64,000 nt of DNA from Macrostomum hystrix. Lineage: Eukaryota > Platyhelminthes > Macrostomidae. This document shows, one piece after another, positions 57,801 through 64,000 of this stretch. Made by a program: the position numbers and the translations under genes. Within the stretch, counting starts at the first letter, position 1; every line of letters starts with the position of its first letter. The notes beneath the pieces are model-generated. The model was given only the letters and a program-made list of their open reading frames with translations, was not told the DNA's origin and did not search any database. Location: contig CATNEN010000013.1 in assembly GCA_950097015.1 (NCBI GenBank), forward strand, positions 310,001 to 374,000, written 5' to 3'.

Positions 57801-59097
57801 GTGTGATCCTCTCCCGTGTGATCCTCCCGTGTGATCCTCTCCCGTGTGATCCTCTCCCGTGTGATCCTCTCCCGTGTGATCCTCTCCCGTGTGATCCTCT
57901 CCCGTGTGATCCTCTCCCGTGTGATCCTCTCCCGTGTGATCCTCTCCCGTGTGATCCTCTCCCGTGTGATCCTCTCCCGTGTGATCCTCTCCCGTGTGAT
58001 CCTCTCCAGTGTGATCCTCTCCCGTCTGATCCTCTCCCGTGTGATCCTCTCCCATCTGATCCTCTCCCGTCTGATCCTCTCCCGTGTGATCCTCTCCCGT
58101 GTGATCCTCTCCCGTGTGATCCTCTCCCGTGTGATCCTCTCCCGTGTGATCCTCTCCCGTGTGATCCTCTCCAGTGTGATCCTCTCCCGTCTGATCCTCT
58201 CCCGTGTGATCCTCTCCCATCTGATCCTCTCCCGTCTGATCCTCTCCCGTGTGATCCTCTCCCGTGTGATCCTCTCCCGTGTGATCCTCTCCCGTGTGAT
58301 CCTCTCCCGTGTGATCCTCTCCCGTGTGATCCTCTCCAGTGTGATCCTCTCCCGTCTGATCCTCTCCCGTGTGATCCTCTCCCGTGTGATCCTCTCCCGT
58401 GTGATCCTCTCCAGTGTGATCCTCTCCCGTCTGATCCTCTCCCGTGTGATCCTCTCCCATCTGATCCTCTCCCGTCTGATCCTCTCCCGTGTGATCCTCT
58501 CCCGTGTGATCCTCTCCCGTGTGATCCTCTCCCGTGTGATCCTCTCCCGTGTGATCCTCTCCCGTGTGATCCTCTCCAGTGTGATCCTCTCCCGTCTGAT
58601 CCTCTCCCGTGTGATCCTCTCCCATCTGATCCTCTCCCGTCTGATCCTCTCCCGTGTGATCCTCTCCCGTGTGATCCTCTCCCATCTGATCCTCTCCCAT
58701 CTGATCCTCTCCCATGTGTTTCTCTCGGATGAGAATACTATTTTATGTGATCCTTTATACTTTATAGTCTGGTCTTATTTATTCACCGGTTGTCCTGTTT
58801 TGATCAAAAGGTTAAATTTTTCTTAGTTTTAAATAAACTTCTGCTAAAGTTTCTGGGCTTTAAAGTAAGCTTAGAATTTAAATTCCAAGTTATACTGATT
58901 ACAAAACAGTAAGCTAGCGATATTAATCCTATGGCCATTGACATCAACACCACCCAAACAATGCGCAGCTTTGGTCCGACCGGGTCCTTAGCGAACAGCT
59001 AACACTGCCTAAATCTCTGATGGCTTATCTGCGATTCAATCCTGAGTTTTCCTGCTCCGGCACCTGCCTGCTGTGGCCGGAAGCACAGTGCTGCTGA
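54887..59097 (+). CDS. unidentified protein with SOCS-box-like C terminus
   Basis: Exons 54887-55128, 55638-55919, 57046-57687 and 58969-59097 join in phase to about 430 residues, plus an unsettled N terminus. Exon 2 encodes a beta-rich stretch (KFRVKSVLCHRGSLMVLHL, FGIVDFSNNKFLGIFAKQP, CLLLMPSV). Exon 3 continues in the same style (SQLSLLDCRTSSWRRL, LQYSRAGHLLLAVTVDN, ACQLVLLDSDSLARL, SRCGSRLALAVSL), suggesting WD- or beta-propeller-like blades. An insert of Asp and Asn repeats from GAC/AAT codons interrupts it. Exon 4 (LTLPKSLMAYLRFNPEF) matches the LPLPxxLxxYL core of SOCS boxes, which bind elongin and cullin-5. I infer a substrate receptor of a cullin-RING ligase but do not recognise the exact family. 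The exon 4 start could instead be 58999. Confidence 0.55.
55205..55440 (+). mobile_element. SINE-like element (family C) in an intron
   Basis: A tRNA-like head with TAGCCCAGAGG (A box) and GGCAGTTCGAATCGC (B box), followed by a body with CACTTAATTCCCAAGCATAG and GAACAGCTGTACGCAGCC. The latter resembles the family A 3' body. No clear tail. Confidence 0.6.
55985..56830 (+). repeat. 20-bp array that decays along its length
   Basis: The unit is AACGATTAGAACACGTTAGT. Copies are nearly perfect at 55990-56340 and progressively degenerate to about 56830 (length changes, TTTCGTTGG insertions). It starts about 65 nt after the donor at 55920 and ends about 200 nt before the acceptor at 57045. Confidence 0.95.
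57713..58722 (+). repeat. 15-bp array, about 67 copies
   Basis: The unit is GTGATCCTCTCCCGT, beginning 26 nt after the GTAAGC donor at 57688. The variants CCAGT, CTGAT and CCATC recur together in 165-bp (11-unit) blocks at about 58008, 58173, 58338, 58413 and 58578. Open in three frames (up to 388 codons on the minus strand), all artefacts. Confidence 0.97.
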
Positions 59098-59866
59098 AGC
59101 GAGCCAAATCCACACTGAAGCGAGCCAAATCCACACTGAAGCGAGCCAAATCCATACTGAAGCGAGCCAAATCCACACTGAAGCGAACCAAATCCACACT
59201 GAAGCGAGCCAAATCCATACTGAAGCGAGCCAAATCCATACTGAAGCGAGCCAAATCCACACTGAAGCGAGCCAAATCCACACTGAAGCGAGCCAAATCC
59301 ACACTGAAGCGAGCCAAATCCACACTGAAGCGAACCAAATCCATACTGAAGCGAGCCAAATCCATACTGAAGCGAGTCAAATCCACACTGAAGCGAGTCA
59401 AATCCACACTGAAGCGAGCCAAATCCATACTGAAGCGAGCCAAATCCATACTGAAGCGAGCCAAATCCACACTGAAGCGAGCCAAATCCATACTGAAGCG
59501 AGTCAAATCCACACTGAAGCGAGCCAAATCCACACTGAAGCGAGCCAGATCTATACTGAAGCGAGCCAAATCCATACTGAAGCGAGCCAAATCCACACTG
59601 AAGCGAGCCAAATCCACACTGAAGCGAGCCAGATCTATACTGAAGCGAGCCAAATCCATACTGAAGCGAGCCAAATCCACACTGAAGCGAGCCAGATCTA
59701 TACTGAAGCGAACCAAATCCATACTGAAGCGAGTCAAATCCACACTGAAGCGAGCCAAATCCACACTGAAGCGAGCCAGATCTATACTGAAGCGAACCAA
59801 ATCCATACTGAAGCGAGTCAAATCCACACTGAAGCGAGCCAAATCCATACTGAAGCGAACCAGTTA
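59085..59866 (+). repeat. 21-bp array directly after the SOCS-box gene stop
   Basis: The unit is CTGAAGCGAGCCAAATCCACA, about 37 copies with AACC, GTC and AGATCT variants. The first copy begins at the last codons of the gene (TGCTGC TGA AGCGAG), so it is probably 3' UTR. Stop-free on both strands. Confidence 0.96.
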
Positions 59867-60323
59867 GTGTTAAGTTAGTGTTAGTGTTTACACTTACTTA
59901 ATTTATATAGCCCAAAATCAGTATCGTCTAATGCAATCAGATTTTTCTGATATTCATTCATCAGAGAAGGTACTTCGGAGCTAAGAGAAGATTCGTGTTT
60001 TGTGAAACAGATTTTATTCTTTTTGTTTAAAAAATCTGGAAAACTTTTACTATAAGATTTGCATCGAGCTTTTTAAGCTCTACTATTCGGTTTAATACAA
60101 TTATCCAAGCTTTAGTAATTTCCAGCGACAGTATTACGAGCTACTATTAGTAATCACACTCGCATGTCTATATTCAAGCATTCTATTTAGTGTCCCGATG
60201 TGCATAACTTACTAGATGTATAATTGCTTTCCAAGACTCACTATTTCCATTATAAAATATACCTGTAACATTAAATATTTATAATATAACCATATGCCAA
60301 GAGTTCTATTCCTGTCTGACGCC
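59867..60323. other. AT-rich intergenic spacer
   Basis: Between convergent genes: the SOCS-box-like gene on the plus strand and the peptide precursor on the minus strand. No feature is supported, though TTTATT strings could be polyadenylation signals for the minus-strand gene. Confidence 0.45.
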
Positions 60324-62363
60324 TCAGTTGCCGCCGTGCCACGGATCCTGACTGCGCAGCAGTACCTCGATGGCGTCGAATGAGTCAGGACCCTGCAAAT
60401 CAGCGCTTGCTTCATTAACAGTAGAAGACCAGTATGGGTATTTCAAAGGGGGGTCGGTGGCAGAGCGGTTAACGCGTTTGCCTCTCGCACCAAGGTCCCT
60501 AAGTTCGATTCCACGGCGAGGCCACATTTATTTGGGGCGCAGCCGCGGAGAGAAGGCTTGGGGGCTTGTCGTGCAATTTACGCCCTTGAGTGCCAACCTC
60601 CAAGGCACAGTGAAGTGTACACTGCCTGACGATGAGAAAGTCAGGGCAGATGTACACACCTGTGTGAGCGTATGCCTGCGTACAGTATCCGAATGCGTGT
60701 GTGCTCAGGAGTCAGCGAAATGGGCAGAATTGCCTCCTCGCTGGCTGCGGGTCTAGTGTCACTAAATGATGAGCCATTGCCCGCAGCCCTCCTGCAATTA
60801 TTATTATTATTTTATTTATTATTATTGCTATTATTACTATGGGTATTTCCAATGTCCACATTTTTCTTGTTTCTGTGTTTCCCAAAATATTCAAACAATC
60901 GCCATAAAAATGCAGGACACGGGCTCAAATTTTCCGCTCTATCCGATGAAACAGCTTCCAGAATCCCAAAACATCTGCATCGTCGGGATATTCAACGATT
61001 CTCGTCGAGGTGTCTGGTGGCATAAACATCAATACAGACACCATTTTTCTGCTCACAAAAATTTCATCATGTAATCATGTGGGCTATTATTGTTGACTAT
61101 TATGGTAACTTATTTTATTTTTAAGCCAACTATTCCTAATTTCGCTATGAAGGTTTATACAGAGCAAAGTTACATATCCTTGTCTTCGACACGAATCGCT
61201 GAATATCTCGAAGATGCTGGAACTACTGTCTATGGTAAAACTTGAATGTTGCAGCGATACGAAAAGTAATGTTCGTTTTTTTATCTATACCAAACTCCAA
61301 TCCTAATTGTTTACCTGTCTCAGATAGGATCTAAGCGAGCGAATAACGGCATCGTTGCCTAGCAACTGATTGGTGCGGCGAGTAGCGTCATCGATTGGGG
61401 GCTGACTGCGTAGCAGATCTAGCGCACGCTTTACATTCCCTGAGTTTGAGAAAAAGAGCAGGAGTTATTTAGTGTTCCGAATTCTGCAGGCGGGTCAGTC
61501 AATCTGGCTATAAATATGAATTTCTCACTTACAGGCGTAGCAGTAGTGTAGATTGATACCATCAGAGCACACTAAAGTGTAAATTGAAAGTTATAAAGTA
61601 AACTGGTTTTCTAAATAGCCTTACACAATGTTACACAATGTTAAACCTTGTTTAACCAATGAACAACCTTTTAGTTCAAAGCTGTACCTGTTACACTGAA
61701 TTAATAATCTTCCATATTGTGCTACTCAGTCAGTAGCTCAGTTACTCAATCAGTCACTCGCTCAGTCACTCGCTCAGTCACTCGCTCAGTCACTCGCTCA
61801 GTCACTCGCTCAGTCACTCGCTCAGTTACTCAATCAGTCACTCGCTCAGTCACTCGCTCAGTTACTCGCTCAGTCACTCGCTCAGTCACTCGCTCAGTCA
61901 CTCGCTCAGTTACTCAATCAGTCACTCGCTCAGTCACTCGCTCAGTCAGTCGCTCAGTTACTCACTCAGTCACTCGCTCAGTCACTCGCTCAGTCAGTCG
62001 CTCAGTTACTCGCTCAGTCAGTCGCTCAGTCACTCGCTCAGTTACTCACTCAGTCACTCACTCAGTCACTCGCCCAATCACTCGCTCAGTCCTTTACTCA
62101 GTCACTCGCTCAGTCCTTTACTCAGTCACTCGCTCAGTCCTTTACTCAGTCACTCGCTCAGTCACTCGCTCAGTCACTCGCCCAGTCACTCGCTCAGTCA
62201 CTCGCTCAGTCACTCGCTCAGTCCTTTACTCAGTCACTCGCTCAGTCACTCGCTCAGTCACTCGCTCACCCGCGTGAGGCGCGGCCGCAGCGCAGGACGC
62301 CAGGGAAGCGAGCAGTGCGGAAGTGGCGATCACGCAGAAGGTTAGCTTGGCGGCAGTCAGCAT
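60324..62363 (-). CDS. small secreted peptide precursor (neuropeptide F-like, tentative)
   Basis: Exons too short for ORF scans. Exon 1, 62363-62270, encodes 31 residues that form a clean signal peptide (MLTAAKLTFCVIATSALLAS, then LASCAAAAPHA). It has a GTGAGC donor. Exon 2, 61439-61315, joins in phase and gives 41 residues (NVKRALDLLRSQPPIDDATR ... NDAVIRSLRSYLRQ), with a TTTTTCTCAAACTCAG acceptor. A candidate last exon, 60392-60324, acceptor TTTGCAG, encodes GPDSFDAIEVLLRSQDPWH and GGN before TGA. The shared A-(I/L)-(E/D)-(V)-LLRSQ-x-P motif links the last two exons. The LRSYLRQ segment resembles the pre-C-terminal helix of flatworm neuropeptide F, but I could not find the expected RPRF-amide exon in the 0.9-kb intron between. 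It is a secreted precursor with good support; its identity is uncertain. Confidence 0.6.
60445..60837 (+). mobile_element. SINE family B, full-length with 12-bp TSD
   Basis: TATGGGTATTTC occurs at 60433-60444 and 60838-60849. The head GGTGGCAGAGCGGTTAACGC with a GGTTCGATTCC-like B box (AAGTTCGATTCCA) derives from a Ser/Leu-type tRNA. The tail is (ATT)n at 60800-60837. It lies in the second intron of the minus-strand peptide gene, in antisense. Confidence 0.9.
61440..61726 (-). other. intron 1 remainder of the peptide precursor
   Basis: AT-rich, non-coding, containing the acceptor-side polypyrimidine tract next to 61440. Confidence 0.4.
61727..62269 (-). repeat. 12-bp array starting at the donor of the peptide gene
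   Basis: The plus-strand unit is CACTCGCTCAGT, about 45 copies with TACTCAAT, CAGTCGCT and CCTTTACT variants. On the gene strand it reads GAGCGAGTGACT, and the array begins at the first intron bases (GTGAGCGAGTGA). Confidence 0.96.
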
Positions 62364-62560
62364 CTTTGCTTGCTCCTGAGTCGCCGGTCAGTGTGGTGTC
62401 TCCCTGGCTCGGTCGGTGGCGAGTCCGGCTCGCCTGAGCCAGCCAGATAAAGGCGGCGGAGGAGGCGTGGGCAGGCGGTGCGAAGCTGCCGCACCCAATT
62501 AGCGGCAGCGGTTGCGACGGTCAGTGCGAGCTGGTCGTGGGCGGTGGGAGAGTCGGCCTC
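62364..62560 (-). promoter_or_regulatory. GC-rich promoter-like region of the peptide gene
   Basis: About 200 bp upstream of the start codon (minus strand) is markedly GC-rich compared with its surroundings, with CCGCC and GGCGG blocks and a TTTATC string on the gene strand about 90 nt from the ATG. Promoter role is inferred from position only. Confidence 0.3.
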
Positions 62561-63264
62561 ATGATCTGAGCTGCAAGAATTATCCCATCAGACAGGTTTT
62601 CCCCGTGGCTATTCGAGAAGCTGGACTCACCTATCCCGCCCCTCGTCCTGCCTGATCCCATCATCCTATCATCCAATTCTACTTCTGTCTCTTTAGCCCG
62701 CTGCCTCGAGAGCAGCCGGCAAGTTTGAGCAAAAAAACGGATGAAAATGAATTTACTGTCAGTTTGAGTTTTATCTGAGTAGGCCCGTGGCTTAAGTTTA
62801 GGAAATTTTGACCTTCTGGCTTTTCGTTAAGAAGTTTTTCGTTTGGAATGGCTTCATTTAATGAACTTGTTAAGACATGTAAATAATATTTCTGGCCTCA
62901 CGAATCATGCATCAGGTTCTAATTGGAACTCTCACACGTGCTTTGACACAGAAAACGCCGATTGCAAAGGGCTTAGTAAAAAGGCAAACATTTCAGGCTA
63001 TCGCCTTGCTTGTTGTGAAATTATCGAGATTTCTTGTAACTGCGTGCACTTTTAGGCGCACCAACATACCATTGTTAACTTTGAAAAGCAGCAGTGTATA
63101 CAGATAAAAACTTTTTTGCAAATAGTGAGTATTTGAAATGGACAAAAATAAAACATTTACAGAAATAAAGCACCTTTGTCCTGTATTTTATAAGACAGAA
63201 ACGATACCAGTAAATAGTTCAGCCATTACAGCCTCACTGCACAGCATTTACAATGAGGCGGTTC
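62561..63264. other. intergenic spacer
   Basis: Non-coding, increasingly AT-rich. Short open frames at 62843-63107 lack protein character. Confidence 0.5.
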
Positions 63265-64000
63265 TTAAAACTCCTCAAACTCAGCCTTTAAGTGCATTTG
63301 CCTTTGGACGCGCACAATTGCGGCTGGCACTGGCTGGCCCGTGTAGTAAAGCTCTTCGTATTTGCTTGCCAATTTCTGTGGCGCCGGCAGTTGCTTATTA
63401 AACAGACAGATAAAGTTCATGTCGCTAAAGAACTCGTGCTGCCGTACCGCTGCTGCCCCGTCTCTTTGACAGCCCAGACGATTGTGAGGATTCTTCTGGC
63501 ATAGACTGCTCACCAGCTGCTTGACGTCCGACCCGATGGTGCTCGGGTACTGTACCTCGCTTGACATGACCTTTTTGATCATGCTTAGTTCGCTTCCGGC
63601 GACTGTACTGAATGGAGTACATCCGACCATAAACTCGTAAAGCAAACAGCCCGCTGCCCACCAGTCAGCAGAGTAGCTGTAACCGCAGTTGTTTGTATTA
63701 AGTACCTCAGGTGCCATGTAGGCTATAGTGCCCAGAGTGCTGTAGGTTCGCTCTGAAAAAAACAAGCATACTCGTAATTGAAGTCAACAAAGCTCTGAGT
63801 AAGCTATGTAGCTCGTAAATGCTCGCTCACCTCTTTGAGCATCCAGCAGCTTGGCGAAACCGAAGTCCGTCAGCTTAATGTAGCCAGTCATTTCAAGCAT
63901 CAGGTTCTCTGGCTTGAGATCGCGATACAAAATGCGCATCCTGTGCAGGTACTCAAGGCACAGTACAACCTGTGCCAGATAGAACTTGGCTTCTTTGTAG
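63265..64000 (-). CDS. AGC-family protein kinase, PKA-like (C-terminal part)
   Basis: Two exons are visible. One runs from the window edge (64000) to 63831 and the other is 63752-63265, with a 78-nt intron between them (63753-63830, GTGAGC...TTTCAG). The upstream exon encodes [17 protein letters not shown] (catalytic loop) and KLTDFGFAK (DFG). The last exon encodes the activation and P+1 segment [17 protein letters not shown], then [28 protein letters not shown] and the AGC tail. The protein ends FEEF, the FxxF hydrophobic motif with which PKA catalytic subunits end. GTPEY of PKA is replaced by GTIAY, so it is a divergent member, not canonical PKA-C. The N lobe lies beyond the window. Confidence 0.88.

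Noticed and set aside
57549-58826. Long frames in the 15-bp array (up to 388 codons)
   Set aside because: Repeat artefacts lying in an intron between two well-supported exons.
60302-60386. Plus-strand exon ending QQYLDGVE
   Set aside because: It is antisense to a better-supported minus-strand exon with an acceptor and an LLRSQ motif shared with exon 2.
60892-61074. Coding exon (either strand) around 60900-61070
   Set aside because: Both strands have open stretches, but neither gives the expected neuropeptide end or good splice sites in phase. Left uncalled.

Overview
This is eukaryotic, invertebrate-metazoan DNA: small exons, GT-AG introns, several tRNA-derived SINE families, a Ty3/gypsy LTR retrotransposon of the CsRn1 type and an exceptional load of tandem repeats (more than 40% of the window). 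A flatworm or other lophotrochozoan (Macrostomum-like) would fit, on the basis of the CsRn1-type element and a flatworm-NPF-like peptide segment. This assignment is inference, not proof.

Layout. 1-16.3 kb: AT-rich non-coding DNA, a 20-bp minisatellite (1243-2104) and a 13.6-kb array of about 243 copies of a 56-bp unit that never slips phase (2705-16295). 16.3-27 kb: a secreted double six-cysteine peptide gene (+, exons at 18861, 21211 and 25513) whose introns hold five arrays, a hairpin insertion and a SINE. 26993-32074: a complete, apparently recent CsRn1-like retrotransposon on the minus strand, with identical 373-bp LTRs, a 4-bp target duplication and intact gag and pol joined by a canonical GGGAAAC frameshift site. 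32874-33614: an intronless bZIP gene (-). 35945-38485: MTG1, a mitochondrial ribosome-assembly GTPase (+). 39758-42957: a DNAJB12/14-type ER J-protein (+). 45722-49413: an ARM-TIR-SAM protein (+) with the catalytic-type TIR glutamate. 52.4-59.1 kb: an unidentified multi-exon gene with a SOCS-box-like C terminus (+). 60324-62363: a small secreted neuropeptide-type precursor (-) that ORF scanning misses because its exons are short. 63265-64000: the 3' part of a PKA-like AGC kinase (-, running off the window).

The dominant pattern is that most introns of the reconstructed genes carry a minisatellite, usually with a unit of its own, and in many cases the unit contains a splice signal. Examples are repeated consensus donors starting exactly at the exon-intron junction, repeated CTGAC branch-point motifs, and repeated pyrimidine-AG|GT junctions that look like recursive splice sites. 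Many unit lengths are 20-21 bp. The genes are unrelated in function (mitochondrial GTPase, ER chaperone, innate-immunity or NADase-type protein, secreted peptides, kinase), so the region reads as an ordinary gene-bearing segment of a genome in which introns grow by tandem duplication around their splice signals.
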